Source: Panopea generosa (Eukaryota > Mollusca > Bivalvia > Adapedonta > Hiatellidae). Taken from it: a stretch of DNA of 64,000 nt. The position numbers and the translations under genes are program-made. Location: positions 11,566,770-11,630,769 of the forward strand of contig CM055895.1 of NCBI GenBank assembly GCA_029582155.1, read 5' to 3'. The notes under the pieces were generated by a model. The model saw only the letters and a list, made by a program, of their open reading frames with translations. It was not told the DNA's origin and ran no database searches. This document shows, in pieces, positions 36,101 to 43,554 of this stretch. Each line of letters starts with the position of its first letter. The first letter of the stretch is position 1.

Positions 36101-38625
36101 CTATATTCACTGTAAATGTTCTACTAAATACATTTACACTTATCTTCACTGTAAATGTTAAACTTAATACATTTACACTTATCTTCACTGTAAATGTTCT
36201 ACTAAATACATTTACACTTATCTTCACTGTGAATGTCCTACTAAATACATTTACACCTATATTCACTGTAAATGTTCTACTAAATACATTTACACTTATC
36301 TTCACTGTAAATGTTAAACTTAATACATTTACACTTATCTTCACTGTAAATATTCTACTAAATACATGTACATTTACACTTATCTTCACTGTAATTGTTA
36401 AACTTAATACATTTACACTTATCTTCACTGTAAATATTCTACTAAATACATTTACACTTATCTTCACTGTAAATATTCTACTAAATACATTTACACTTAT
36501 CTTCGCTGTAAATGTCATACTAAATACATTTACACCTATATTCACTGTAAATATTCTACTAAATACATTTACACTTATCTTCGCTGTAAATGTCATACTG
36601 AATACATTTACACCTATATTCACTGTAAATATTCTACTAAATACATTTACACTTATCTTCACTGTAAATGTTAAACTTAATACATTTTCACTTATCTTCA
36701 CTGTAAATATTCTACTAAATACATTTACACTTATCTTCGCTGTAAATGTCATACTAAATACATTTACACCTATATTCACTGTAAATATTCTACTAACTAC
36801 ATTTACACTTATCTTCACTGTAAATGTTAAACTTAATACATTTTCACTTATCTTCACTGTAAATATTCTACTAAATACATTAACACATCTCTTCACAGTG
36901 AATGTAAATGTTCTACTAAATACATTTACACCTATTTTCACTGTAAATCTTCTGCTAAATACATTTACACATATCTTAACTGTAAATGTTTTACCAAATA
37001 CATTTACACCTATCTTCACTTTAAATGTTCTACTAAATACATTTACACCTATTATCACTGTAAATCTTCTCCATACATTTACACCTATCATCACCATAAA
37101 TGTTCTGCTAAATACATTTACACTTATCTTCACTTTAAACGTTCTACTAAGTATATTTACACCTATCATCACTGTAAATCTTCTGCTAAATCCATTTACA
37201 TGTATCATCACTGTTAATGTTCTGCTAAATACATTTTCATTGACTAATATTTTGATAAATGCTGTGATTAATTCCCAGTGCACCTTAGTAATTTGGTAAA
37301 TGGCAAACACCATTGAAAAAGATGAAACAAGCAGTATTTCAAATAAATACAACAAAAAATACCTGATAAAAATGGTTACCGTACTTTAGTAGGGTTGGTT
37401 TAGAAAAATTGACAGTCTGTTGACATCTAGTTTAGAACACATTTCTTCTGCAGCCTTTAAAGTTGAGTGGGAAATAAAACAGCTATTTCCATGTGTCGCA
37501 ACATACCAACAGTATTGAGAATTTATGCCAAACTGTTAGCCTTAAACTGTTCATTAAATTTCAGATCATCCAACTTTGTCCTGCCTTTCTACAGAGAGTA
37601 TGACCAAACTGTAGATGTTGACGAGAACAGTGATTCTTCAGATGTAAGTACATATATTGTTAAAGTAAGACAGTATTGCTTAAAATTATGTGCTCGTCAT
37701 CTGGTGATAACAGCATCGGACCATCGTTTGTCAGCCATTGCCAAGAATTAAGATTATTTTATAAGCATATATATATTACACATGGGAACCACATGATTTC
37801 CACATGTGCATATATTATTATTGTTTGAAACAAAGCTGTTGTTTTTGGCTAAATGTTTTTTCAATTATCCGTAGACACTTGACACATAATGCATTAATAT
37901 TTGATTACTGTGTAGTTTGCATGAAGTATTAAGCTAATGTGAAGTTGCCATTTACTTAATATAGAAAGTTGTTAGTTCTACTTAACGTCCATGTATATGT
38001 ATTTAAGACCTTTCTCTGCCAATACAGCTGGATGACGTATACAGCATGTACATCCTACATGTATAATGTGTAATATATATATTATTAAGCCCATTTCTAA
38101 ATAGAGAAAAACAATGCTTTAGTAATATAAAACCTTAATATTTACTTGTGTATATAAATATGTGGCCTAGTGCTTATGGCAGCCACCTCAGAAGTAGGAG
38201 GGTGAAAGTTCAAACCCTGGTTAAAACACTTGTTTGTTTCTGATGTGCCCATTTACTCACCCAGCAGCTAGTTAAATTGAGGGGAACTGAATTTCTAATA
38301 GCCTGACACCTGGAAAGGGTAGCGTTCAGCAAGTAACTGTGTACAAAATAAAGGTGTCTCTTTAGCCCATTGTGGCTGGCCCTTTCAATAGGGGTGACTC
38401 TATAATAAACAACCACTTTACTTTTACTTTACTATATATTCATTATGATTAATAGATGTGCAGTGTTTGTAGCTTGTTCTTATTCTTCAGGACGATGATG
38501 AAATGTTCACAGAAGCGTCCACCTCGAAGGCAGCTCCTATTGCCATGATGTCTGGTAGTCTTGTGGACAAAGCTGCCCTGGACTTCATGAGCTACAGCAC
38601 TTCACCTGGATTTAAACATTTTTAA
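18131..38625 (+). CDS. RRN3: RRN3 / TIF-IA, RNA polymerase I initiation factor (15 coding exons)
   Basis: RRN3 bridges RNA polymerase I to SL1/TIF-IB at the rDNA promoter in the nucleolus and is a growth-controlled switch for rRNA synthesis. Coding exons: 18131-18178, 19571-19627, 22865-22954, 24686-24815, 25664-25790, 26618-26786, 27708-27788, 29883-29976, 31018-31148, 31443-31573, 31829-32001, 33185-33293, 34597-34725, 37565-37643, 38491-38625. All junctions are GT-AG and phases join without a stop to give 560 residues (human about 651). Landmarks: VPTLRQPILELVVDKM (exon 6), FNMDDES acidic junction (7/8), ILPTYACCHIQFIMFYL (9), HHGPFYSVCQAVFY (11), SRLNPLKVCFP (12), QQNNRSFLPVV and YFPFDPYLLKR (13). 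It lacks about 45 residues at the N-terminus relative to human, and the acidic loop is shorter. No frameshift: the gene looks functional. Identification comes from recalled family sequence, not a search. Confidence 0.95.
18226..18482 (-). mobile_element. SINE family A copy in RRN3 intron 1
   Basis: Minus strand: a 'ggccgggctcgattagctcagtca..' tRNA-like head, then '..ggttgtgagttttattccc', then the body 'gactgttgccgg..' to 'ggcat'. Near full length; shares the whole body with the copies at 45172 and 51093. Confidence 0.85.
19571..19627 (+). CDS. RRN3: RRN3 exon 2 (residues 17-35)
   Basis: Acceptor 'tctaattcag', donor 'gtaagt', 57 bp, phase 0 at both ends. Encodes GSTKSYDQFVRQLASPAVT, which aligns with the residues after LLKYKK in vertebrate RRN3. 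Confidence 0.85.
19672..19855 (-). mobile_element. SINE family E (tRNA-Leu-like) copy in RRN3 intron 2
   Basis: Minus strand: a head ending in 'ggtttgagtcccgctcgctcc', then the body 'gccagttacttgcggaagg' and '..ggttctactcagtctgaggtcttcc'. It matches 34885-35015 and 52022-52240. Confidence 0.75.
20590..20714. repeat. 21-bp minisatellite at the LINE insertion site
   Basis: Units 'cacatgtacaggtaatgtttt' repeat about five times, preceded by two longer units containing 'ggtattcagg'. The last unit plus 'gagtttcagta' is duplicated on the other side of the LINE. Confidence 0.9.
20715..22778 (-). mobile_element. 5'-truncated non-LTR retrotransposon (LINE E) in RRN3 intron 2
   Basis: Antisense to RRN3. 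Its 3' end is a short pentameric tail (TTGTA)n, seen on the plus strand as 'caaatacaatacaatac' at 20715-20731. The flanks 20675-20714 and 22779-22818 are identical over 40 bp, a target-site duplication. The 5' end falls at codon 1 of the visible ORF, so endonuclease and any ORF1 are absent: a typical abortive target-primed insertion. Little decay, hence a recent event. Confidence 0.93.
20858..22771 (-). CDS. LINE E reverse transcriptase (637-residue uninterrupted fragment)
   Basis: Order of motifs: GKSSGPSGIGADFF at about 4-17, 'YRGISLISIMYKIFSNI' at about 65-81, EAQAGFRSGYS at 98-108, the palm block LFVDFSKAFD with Asp137, GTRQGD at 193-198, SPILFSLYIND at 201-211, and the catalytic FADD at 238-241, all intact. 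The C-terminal part has a CCHC-like knuckle (RKCTYCYI..EDEYHVFFLCPRY) common in LINE RT proteins. The first Met may be internal, because the element is truncated just upstream. In intact elements the protein copies LINE RNA into the nicked target; this copy lacks endonuclease and a promoter, and sits antisense in an intron. The clade is not resolved. Confidence 0.92.
   Translation of the reverse strand: MKSGKSSGPSGIGADFFKNTETEVVPYLNTIFNKILDSGTYPDAWSESILCPIHKSGLKDDANNYRGISLISIMYKIFSNIATQRIYSWAEREHKIDEAQAGFRSGYSAIDNIFSLQALVQKYISKKGGRFYCLFVDFSKAFDTLIHNKLFNSIARKGIHGKILSVFKSMYSKTKCSIRTPNGITDPFPCNIGTRQGDISSPILFSLYINDLCTLFRERCGTGIFVSNDIPDIMYLLFADDVTSVAETASKLQIQLNVLNDFCISTGMNINLKKTEIIVFRNGGRLRLYENWSYRGNLIKTTSLYKFIGILLTPKLSWTSAKSKLATQAKKAIYSIRNYQRPFGRFLHNELFKLFDSMVKPILCYASEIWGYEYSSAIESVQADFCKYFLGVNSSVNNSVALGECGRLPLCVTYHTNCIKYWCKIIHMPNHRYPKHCYRMLKDLDDVGRKTWASSVKKLLFRYGFGYVWISHEVGDINMFILAFKQRLSDCMTQYWHGSIAESTRCDTYKYFKTLLNPEKYLCIEIPFLHKKSLARFRCCSHKLKIETSRHENIERQDRKCTYCYIHANINVIEDEYHVFFLCPRYADLRLQCLQSWYSGENNLEDFYQLLQLNDTFKLRKLAAYIHFILVRNESQL
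22865..22954 (+). CDS. RRN3: RRN3 exon 3 (residues 36-65)
   Basis: Acceptor 'gtttcag', weak donor 'gtagga', 90 bp, phase 0. Encodes a helix beginning DEVLFHGLQTL and ending EVLVGIVL. It lies just after the LINE insertion (20715-22778). Confidence 0.85.
23700..24390. repeat. 160-180 bp tandem/dispersed repeat with AGGTCAAGGTCA motif, block 1
   Basis: Four diverged units in RRN3 intron 3, each with 'caaaggtcaaggtcacactt' or a near variant (about 23721, 23887, 24047, 24227), then 'gtctggtctgtaactttgtcatgcatagatagatttta' and 'acaaatgatcaacat.acatgac'. The last part (24240-24390) closely matches 26340-26510. Non-coding. Confidence 0.85.
24686..24815 (+). CDS. RRN3: RRN3 exon 4 (residues 66-109)
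   Basis: Acceptor 'ttctgcag', donor 'gtgaga', ends in phase 1. Encodes KLDWASRGEK, then '..NLISVHTDYLKACLRMIIKKF', a HEAT-like helical pair typical of RRN3. Confidence 0.92.
25664..25790 (+). CDS. RRN3: RRN3 exon 5 (residues 109-151)
   Basis: Acceptor 'gtaattttcag', donor 'gtacgt'. Encodes the linker LPKNPTKDALGVMIDEE and the helix HVFGNLHTLLNTITKIVP, matching the human 'ANFDTCHRALQIIARYVP' region. Confidence 0.92.
25835..25912 (+). mobile_element. tRNA-Leu-like SINE head in RRN3 intron 5
   Basis: 'gtcttaaggcgctgtcttaagatc' followed by a long variable-arm-like segment and 'ggttcgagtcccgctcactt'. The anticodon loop cTTAAg and class-II size suggest a tRNA-Leu(UAA) ancestor. Sequence 3' of it is the block-2 repeat, so only the head is present. 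Confidence 0.6.
25913..26515. repeat. 160-180 bp repeat with AGGTCAAGGTCA motif, block 2
   Basis: Same family as block 1, in RRN3 intron 5. Motif at about 26150 and 26329, both perfect. A 'gtttagtctgaaacatcagtc' segment with 'ctacctattataaaatatat' occurs twice (25914 and 26378). Confidence 0.85.
26618..26786 (+). CDS. RRN3: RRN3 exon 6 (residues 151-207)
   Basis: Acceptor 'ttgtacag', donor 'gtaagt'. Encodes MAPTLIMPLLLDMFPYY and YIRNLFQITYNVPTLRQPI, then ELVVDKMMMLD. This is one of the most conserved parts of the protein. Confidence 0.95.
26836..26980 (-). mobile_element. SINE family B copy in RRN3 intron 6
   Basis: Minus strand: 'ggggtggttgtacggtgtagagtg' head, 'ctcttgccagaggatgctgg', then a body ending '..tcacaatcaagctaaaataaat'. 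Same 3' end as other family B copies. Confidence 0.75.
27708..27788 (+). CDS. RRN3: RRN3 exon 7 (residues 208-234)
   Basis: Acceptor 'tctcttcag', donor 'gtgaga', 81 bp, phase 0. Encodes a variable linker ending SGIFNM, which joins to DDES of exon 8. Vertebrates have FNMDEDEE here, but with a longer acidic loop upstream. Confidence 0.88.
27955..28224 (-). mobile_element. SINE family A copy in RRN3 intron 7
   Basis: Minus strand head 'gggttgattcagtttgtagc', then 'ggggtcagtagtctgaatccc' and the full family A body up to 'gggcataaaaat'. Moderately diverged. Confidence 0.8.
28545..28720. repeat. Degenerate repeat with 'aacctgtcataagcagcc' blocks
   Basis: Blocks 'aaaacctgtcataagcagccagtcaaggga', '..cacaggctgttgcttaatacagg' and '..gttgcttaatagaggttaccacttaacacaggtttgactg' repeat the same idea three times in RRN3 intron 7. 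A related piece lies at 39930-40015. Probably an old interspersed element. Confidence 0.5.
28774..28950. repeat. 58-bp near-perfect triplication
   Basis: Three copies starting at 28774, 28832 and 28890 ('caaacatgtggctgtgagcc' start, 'tatataccta' end). Near identity implies recent slippage. In RRN3 intron 7. Confidence 0.95.
29140..29422. repeat. 48-bp minisatellite, 6 units (RRN3 intron 7)
   Basis: Unit 'aattctctcagtgccttgta' then 'ttgtatgtccaccatttgtgatattcac', 48 bp (16 codons), so frames stay open through it on both strands (167, 142 and 108 codons). These frames are not joined to RRN3 exons by usable phase or similarity, so they are not called as genes. Confidence 0.95.
29883..29976 (+). 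CDS. RRN3: RRN3 exon 8 (residues 235-265)
   Basis: Acceptor 'tttcttgcag', donor 'gtagta' (non-canonical after GT but in phase). Encodes DDESVGCKEADVLDVLMAHL, then FQYIHNICYTN. Confidence 0.9.
31018..31148 (+). CDS. RRN3: RRN3 exon 9 (residues 266-309)
   Basis: Acceptor 'gtgttacag', donor 'gtaagt'. Encodes WEATKRIYRELLFVFEKI and ILPTYACCHIQFIMFYL, near-diagnostic for RRN3. Confidence 0.95.
31443..31573 (+). CDS. RRN3: RRN3 exon 10 (residues 310-352)
   Basis: Acceptor 'catttttag', donor 'gtaagt', ends in phase 2. Encodes ELCDGFLDFLWKLVQNPN and YRQSAVSYMSSLMARGKFV. Confidence 0.95.
31829..32001 (+). CDS. RRN3: RRN3 exon 11 (residues 353-410)
   Basis: Acceptor 'attgctgtag', donor 'gtacac'. Encodes TAKKTIELMMKWVHTY and the hallmark HHGPFYSVCQAVFYVFSFR. 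Confidence 0.95.
32147..32358 (+). mobile_element. SINE family A copy in RRN3 intron 11
   Basis: Head 'ggcccagttagctcagtctg', B-box-like 'gagtgagaatccccacc', then the family A body ending 'gttggaccacaatggcataaaaatgacgc'. Internal deletion in the body relative to 51093-51380. Confidence 0.8.
32978..33062 (+). mobile_element. tRNA-like SINE head in RRN3 intron 11
   Basis: 'ggggtggcgcagtcggtagag' (A-box-like), then a long arm and 'ggttcgaatctcc' (B-box). No recognised body follows. Could be a decayed tRNA pseudogene. Confidence 0.55.
33185..33293 (+). CDS. RRN3: RRN3 exon 12 (residues 411-446)
   Basis: Acceptor 'atattttacag', donor 'gtaagg'. Encodes LKWAEGLQFQHLIQSRLNP, then LKVCFPIIVKTFASIT. 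Confidence 0.95.
33387..33550 (+). mobile_element. SINE family A, partial, in RRN3 intron 12
   Basis: 'ggttaactcaatcagtgagatgtctgactatcaatt' tRNA-like start, then 'caaaatctccatgatgattgatatacaac' and 'gtgggaaagttaact'. The 3' part is lost. Confidence 0.7.
33668..33875 (+). mobile_element. SINE family C, 5'-truncated, in RRN3 intron 12
   Basis: Lacks the tRNA head. The body 'agcatttagaggagagttctaggtctg', '..ccatgtgtctgcggcatgatactccag' and '..gactgaaaaaaattgttgaaagcgatgctaaacacc' matches 42990-43150. Confidence 0.85.
34405..34500. repeat. Dispersed repeat, copy 2
   Basis: Counterpart of 9815-9912, in RRN3 intron 12 just upstream of exon 13. Confidence 0.45.
34597..34725 (+). CDS. RRN3: RRN3 exon 13 (residues 447-489)
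   Basis: Acceptor 'gatttccag', donor 'gtaagt'. Encodes HQLAFCDHIIQQNNRSFLP and ESYFPFDPYLLKR, the conserved end of the helical domain. Confidence 0.95.
34885..35015 (+). mobile_element. SINE family E, 5'-truncated, in RRN3 intron 13
   Basis: 'gagaaagttacttgcaaaaagatagtggttctattc', then 'ctcaggtcttcctccaccaataaaactgg', '..aatggctttaaaccc'. Matches the body of 19672-19855. Confidence 0.75.
35742..35853. mobile_element. MITE-1, degenerate copy
   Basis: 'agtgctgttaaacagcataa' ... 'ctgaacgcagccc' matches the copy at 44061-44179 ('cactgttaaacagcaaa' ... 'ctgaacgcagccc'). The left terminal repeat is worn. Lies directly before the 39-bp array. Confidence 0.65.
35885..37240. repeat. 39-bp minisatellite, about 34 units (RRN3 intron 13)
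   Basis: Unit 'ctactaaatacatttacact' then 'tatcttcactgtaaatgtt', 39 bp (13 codons). It lacks stops on both strands in one frame each, giving a 449-codon plus and a 487-codon minus frame of low-complexity composition. Since it lies between RRN3 exons 13 and 14 and its codon content just mirrors the repeat, I treat it as non-coding. Confidence 0.95.
37565..37643 (+). CDS. RRN3: RRN3 exon 14 (residues 490-516)
   Basis: Acceptor 'aaatttcag', donor 'gtaagt'. Encodes SSNFVLPFYREYDQ and then the acidic DVDENSDSSD stretch, as in the family's acidic C-terminal tail. Confidence 0.9.
38166..38440 (+). mobile_element. tRNA-derived SINE, type D, in RRN3 intron 14
   Basis: Head 'ggcctagtgcttatggcagcc', then 'gtgaaagttcaaaccctgg', the body 'gcccatttactcacccagcagc' and '..ataggggtgactctataataaac', and a tail of (ctttactttta). 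It sits 50 bp upstream of exon 15. No second copy seen in this window. Confidence 0.6.
38491..38625 (+). CDS. RRN3: RRN3 exon 15 and stop (residues 517-560)
   Basis: Acceptor 'ttattcttcag'; ends with TAA at 38623-38625. Encodes DDDEMFTEASTSKAAP, then '..ALDFMSYSTSPGFKHF'. The tail keeps Ser-Pro (STSPGF) near the end. Vertebrate TIF-IA is phosphorylated on C-terminal serines by ERK/RSK; equivalence here is only inferred. No clear AATAAA within the next 280 bp. Confidence 0.88.
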   Translation, partial: DDDEMFTEASTSKAAPIAMMSGSLVDKAALDFMSYSTSPGFKHF

Positions 38626-38914
38626 GTTGTAAAGCTGGAAAATAAGTTTCAAATGCAATTTAAAGGAAACAAGAGTTGTGAAAGGTGCTTTTTATTTGAC
38701 TATTTGTGAGAAAAATGGTTAGTTAATTTGTATTAACAATATATGTGTTCAAAAGTTTTAACCTAAAATTACTTAGTTCTAATACATGAAAGTCATATTG
38801 TAAATGAAATGTTTTTTATTTGCTATTTGTTGTGTTTTACTCTAGGACTAAAATAGTGGTAACTAATTCCAAGATGATAAAAGTAAAAAAATTTTTTATT
38901 AATTTCTAGCCAAA

Positions 38915-39875
38915 GGCCGCAGGACTTATGTCATGGTAAATTGTCCGTCGTCTGTCCGTTAACATTTTTCTTGTAGACACAATAGCACCATCATTTTTCA
39001 TTGAATCTTAACTTGCCGGCAGTTACATAAACACAAGATCTCGGACAAGTTCTTGAACCAGCGTCATTCGACCACAAATGCCTCCACCACAGGGCTTATA
39101 AGCACATTTTAAGAGAAATTTTAAAAAACATTTTCTCTGAAAGTTCAAGGCCAATACCTTAGATATGTTACTTGTAGCATTAAATGGGGGTCCCCTAAAA
39201 GATTTGTTGAAGTCGGGTCCCACGGGTTGAATTTGGGGCCGCAACAGCGGTCACCGTTTTACATACAGTTATTCAGGGAAAATGTTGTAGCGCGATAGCA
39301 CCTTCATTATTCATTGTATCTTAACCAAACTTGCACAGCATTTAAATAAACACAAGATCTCGGACAAGTTTTTAAACCAGCGTGATTCGACCACAAATGC
39401 CCCCGTCACAGGGCCTATAAGCACATTTTAAGAAAATTTTAAAATACATTTTCTCTGCAAGTTCAAGGTCTAACCTTAGATATTTTACATGTAACATTGC
39501 ATTGAGGTCCTGTAAAATATTGTTGAAGTTGGGTTTCTGTGGGCAAATTTGGGGCTGCCACAGGGGTCACTGTTTTACATAGAGTTATATAGGGAAAATG
39601 TTTTAGATGCAAGGCTTTTTTTATTGAATCTTAACGAAACTTGCACAGCAGTTATATAACCACAAGATCTCGGACGAGTTCTTGAACCAGCGTCATTTGA
39701 CCACAAATGCCCCCGCCACAGGGCTTATAAGCACATTTTAAGCGAAATTTTAAAAAACATTTTCTCTGAAAGTTAAGGGCCTAGACCTTAGATATTTTAC
39801 ATGTAGCATTGCATGGATGTCCTGTAAAGCATATGTTGCCAGTAGAGCGTTCAGATTCTCTTGGGCCTCTTGTTG
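38915..39875. repeat. About 310-bp tandem repeat, 3 diverged units
   Basis: Units share 'cacaagatctcggacaagtt', 'gaaccagcgtcattcgaccacaaatgc' and 'agggcttataagcacatttt', at about 39030, 39352 and 39661. Bounded by 'gccaaaggccgcaggactta' at left and 'agcgttcagattctcttggg' at right. Downstream of RRN3; no ORF. Confidence 0.85.
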
Positions 39876-39929
39876 AAATTACAAACATTTTTTCTTACCT
39901 GATATGCAGTCAATGGTTATTTTGCAAAT

Positions 39930-40230
39930 ACAGTCTTACCTCTATAAAGCAGCCACCCATGGAAATGGTCAAACTGTCTGCTTAACATAGGTGACCACTT
40001 ACGGGTAAAAAAAAATCCAAATCCATGACGTTAAATATGACAGACAAAATGTGACCACACATGCATTGTACATATTATTGTACCAGGCCTTTATTTATTA
40101 ATTAATGTATATGTATGAGAGTATCATTTCAACATTAAAAAACGCATTTGAACACACTTTAAATAAATGTAAATTAATTAATAAATGTCATTTTTACATG
40201 AATTATAATTATTATATGTAGCTATGAAAT
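39930..40230. other. Intergenic; fragment of the 'acctgtc' repeat and AT-rich sequence
   Basis: 'cagtcttacctctataaagcagccacc' and '..tgtctgcttaacataggtgaccactta' resemble 28545-28720. The rest is AT-rich with no gene. Confidence 0.4.
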
Positions 40231-40234
40231 AAAT

Positions 40235-40625
40235 GTTCTCATTGTTTTGGTTACTGCTTTGCGTGCAATAACTTAAAAATGCTTGAATCAAATCTTTTGA
40301 AATTTTGATACAATATTTATAATGACAAAACTCAGGCTAAGTTGGATTTGAAGGCTTGTGGCATTGGTCGTTCTAGAGTTACGCCCCTTTAATTTGTGAA
40401 AAATCATATTTTTGGGGGGTTGCCATGCAATAACTTAAGAATGCCTGAATCAAATCTTTCGAAATTGTAATACAATTTATAATGACAAAACACAGGTTAA
40501 GCTCGATTTTAAGGGTTGTGGCATTTGTCATACTACAGATATGCCCCTTTAATTTGGAAAAAATCGTATTTTTGGGGCTTTCCATGCAATAACTTAGAAT
40601 GATTGAATCAAATCTTTTGGAATAA
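40235..40625. repeat. About 160-bp tandem repeat, 2.3 units
   Basis: 'gcaataacttaa.aatg..tgaatcaaatctttcgaaat' recurs at about 40264, 40427 and 40586, with 'tgcccctttaatttggaaaa' and 'tttttggggg' between. Non-coding. Confidence 0.85.
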
Positions 40626-40629
40626 AGCG

Positions 40630-41600
40630 GGGGACATAAATTCTAGGTTTTTGTTTGTAAGATCATTTGTACAGACACTCAATTTAGAATTTAACAACTC
40701 TGTTGAAAGTTCTTCAGATGCCAAACAATTTCTCTTTGCAGCTACAGGCATTTTTTACATGTTGAAATATAATCTCACTGTGATTACATAACGGATATGT
40801 GTGAAAAACAGTTTTATTATATTGAATTGTATTCATATTCAAATCCATTACTGGTGGAATTTAATGATTAATGCAACAAGCTGCCATTTGCAATTGTCCT
40901 TTGATTGTAACCCTTTTTTAACAAGGAATGCCCATAATTATATTTTCTCTGCTTATGAGACTGTATACATGTATGCTTGGTGGGCGACTCGTATTTATAG
41001 ATTACGGGGTAATACAATACGATTGAACCAGCCAAACGAAAGGTATAGTCACTAAGTAATAATGGTTGGCAGTCACATATGACTGGTTGGGGCCACTTTG
41101 GGATGGAACAGAATGACCTTGTTAAAGAGGTGACCATTTAATTGATGTCCTTTATATAGACAATTTATACAGGATACTATTGAAATGACAGTTTAACACG
41201 TGAGCTCTCTTACTAGAGATGACCACAAAAGCAAGTCAGTAGTTCACATTTTTAAGAAAATGAAGTATTTTTAGTTTTGAAAAGGAACTGTATATGTTAC
41301 TTTAATATACATACATTTAGACTAGTTTTTTATGGTATTAGGAGAAAAAACTATCCAACAGCAAAATACAGAACATGATTTATTGTAAAATTGGAAGAAG
41401 AGTTCATGAAATGTATTCTTTTCAGGCAGAGGAATTGGCAGCAGGTATGCCAGTCTCCATGACTCCTGCAGTGTTAATGTTTTATGTTGTGCTTGGTACT
41501 TGAGTGATAAAATTGCCTATCGCCGCTATATAAAGCTGTATGTATTATGTGATTGTTTGATCCATTATTCTGCAAATAAATTGATCTATCAGTAGTACAG
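40630..41600. other. Intergenic stretch, no gene recognised
   Basis: Small frames at 40603-41137 on both strands lack recognisable features. 'gactggttggggccactttggg' at about 41080 may be another decayed interspersed repeat. Confidence 0.4.
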
Positions 41601-41792
41601 TGGGCGGTAGTGTAGTGGATAAAGTGTTGGCCACTCATGCCAAAGGTTGCGGGTTCGATCCCCAGCTCGACTTGATGTCTGTCTCGAACAACACTCAATA
41701 CTGGTTTAAGCCAGGAAACATACTCAAGAATGGTTCATATATGCTCTGAGCTTTCATTGCAGTCCAGCTAAAATAAATAAGTATAAACGAAT
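41601..41792 (+). mobile_element. SINE family B, well-preserved copy
   Basis: Head 'gggcggtagtgtagtggata', 'aagtgttggccactcatgcc', B-box 'gcgggttcgatcccc', then the body 'aacactcaatactgg..' ending 'gcagtccagctaaaataaataagtata'. The T-loop GGTTCGATCC is intact. Confidence 0.85.
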
Positions 41793-42878
41793 CATACTGA
41801 GCTAGTAATATCTACAGTTTTGCTTAATGAGTCTCAGAAAAAGTAACATATGATTCAATTTTCAGAAACTTTCTTGTTTTTTACCCAGGATCTAGTGTCA
41901 CCAACATTTACTGAACTATTAAACTACAAGTAAATACCTATAAATGTTAATGTTGGTGAAGCTCGATCCTGATTGTTAAATTTTGTTTTACTGTTTCATG
42001 TATTACTCATCCATTTACTTGACTTTCCTCCTGCAGCCAACTTCATCTACATGTGCACGTCTTTTTGTCATTTCTAGTGATATATTTATATACTAGTAGT
42101 CAGTCTCATGATTATACTCTGAACCAATTAGATTTATTTATTTTTGGAATTTTTGCATGTGACTGTAAATAGAACTTGAATTTAAAGACATTTATATATG
42201 TATATAAAGAAACAATTTTATATTTCATTGGTGACCTGCCATGTATAGTATGCCATAAGTCATCATATTGAACATCAACAAATACATGTTTTTGATAGTC
42301 AATATATTTTATATAAAATGTTTCTTCCTCCCTTGACAGTATTGAATCACTACTCGTCATACAGAACAATAGGCCATTTTACATTAATTGCTAGATTCTC
42401 AACCAATTGTTTTCTTAAAAAGGGGAGGGGTTGGATGAGGATTTTATTTTTTATTTTTTTATTTTTATTTAAAATATGATGAAACAAAAAGGGTCTGGGC
42501 GGCATGAAAATTATGGGCGCGCGGGGATGATTATCTAGCAATTAATTTATTATGGTCTTAACAACTACTTCAGTATCATCATGATTGACTTCAGATGTCT
42601 TTCTTCAGGTACATTATGTTCACATGTCACAAGTCCGTTCACATCTTTTGCAAAAATAATTATTGTAAACTGACTTTCGGAGATTTATTAAAATTTGTTT
42701 TGTTTTAAGCATTTTGTTTTATTATGTTTTTCTTCCATTTGCCAAGCTCGTAGCATATCATTTTTCTTATCATTTTAACTTTGGAACCTAGATTTATGTT
42801 TATGATATTTGGAAAAACTTTGATTTACGACGTTGAAGTCATTTAAATTTAATAGTAATAATGCAAAGAGCACAGCGT

Positions 42879-43155
42879 GGTCTAGTGGTAGAGTGTCCAC
42901 CTTACATGCGGAAATTCTTGGATTCAATCCCCGGGCTGGTCATAACAATGACTTGGTACAAAAATTGTACTAGAAGCTTCCTCGCTTAGCGCTCAGCATT
43001 TAGAGGATAGTTCTAGGTCTGTACAATGTGGCTGGGTGGGGGTACCATACCATGTGTCTGCGGCATGGTACTCCAGAGTAGCAGTGCTTAGACCCCGTCT
43101 TGATAAGACTGAAAAATTGTTGAAAGCAACGTTTAACACCGCACATCAACAAAAT
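42879..43155 (+). mobile_element. SINE family C, near full-length
   Basis: Head 'agcgtggtctagtggtagag', 'gattcaatccccgggctgg', then the body 'agcatttagaggatagttct', 'ccatgtgtctgcggcatggtactccag' and 'gactgaaaaattgttgaaagcaacgtttaacacc'. Confidence 0.85.
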
Positions 43156-43554
43156 AATATGCAAATTGTTTTGGATGAAATATTAACACAAACTGGTCAA
43201 TCTTTACTCACCATACAGGCCAGCAGTCATCTAACGCATTTCAAATTACCCATCCAAACGTACTGCTTTAATCCTGTAGACACTTCCCTTTACATTTATA
43301 AGTCCCCCCCCCCCCAAACCGATGGGAGACCTACTAGAATTACTCATTAAATCAAAAAAATCGGTATGTCCATCACATTTAGTTCAAACATATTTTATTT
43401 CAATATATGTTGAAATGTGATTGGTCTACAATTTCTGCCAACATTAAGTAGACAAATAATTGTAAATCACACATTTCTTGTTTGCTGGACTTCTACACTT
43501 GTCAAGATAAATGTCCAATTAAGATTTTTTATTTAAAACTTATTCAATAGTTCT

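Noticed and set aside
35892..37355. Overlapping 449- and 487-codon frames on opposite strands
   Set aside because: Both follow the 39-bp minisatellite unit and lie between RRN3 exons 13 and 14; no non-repeat domain in either.
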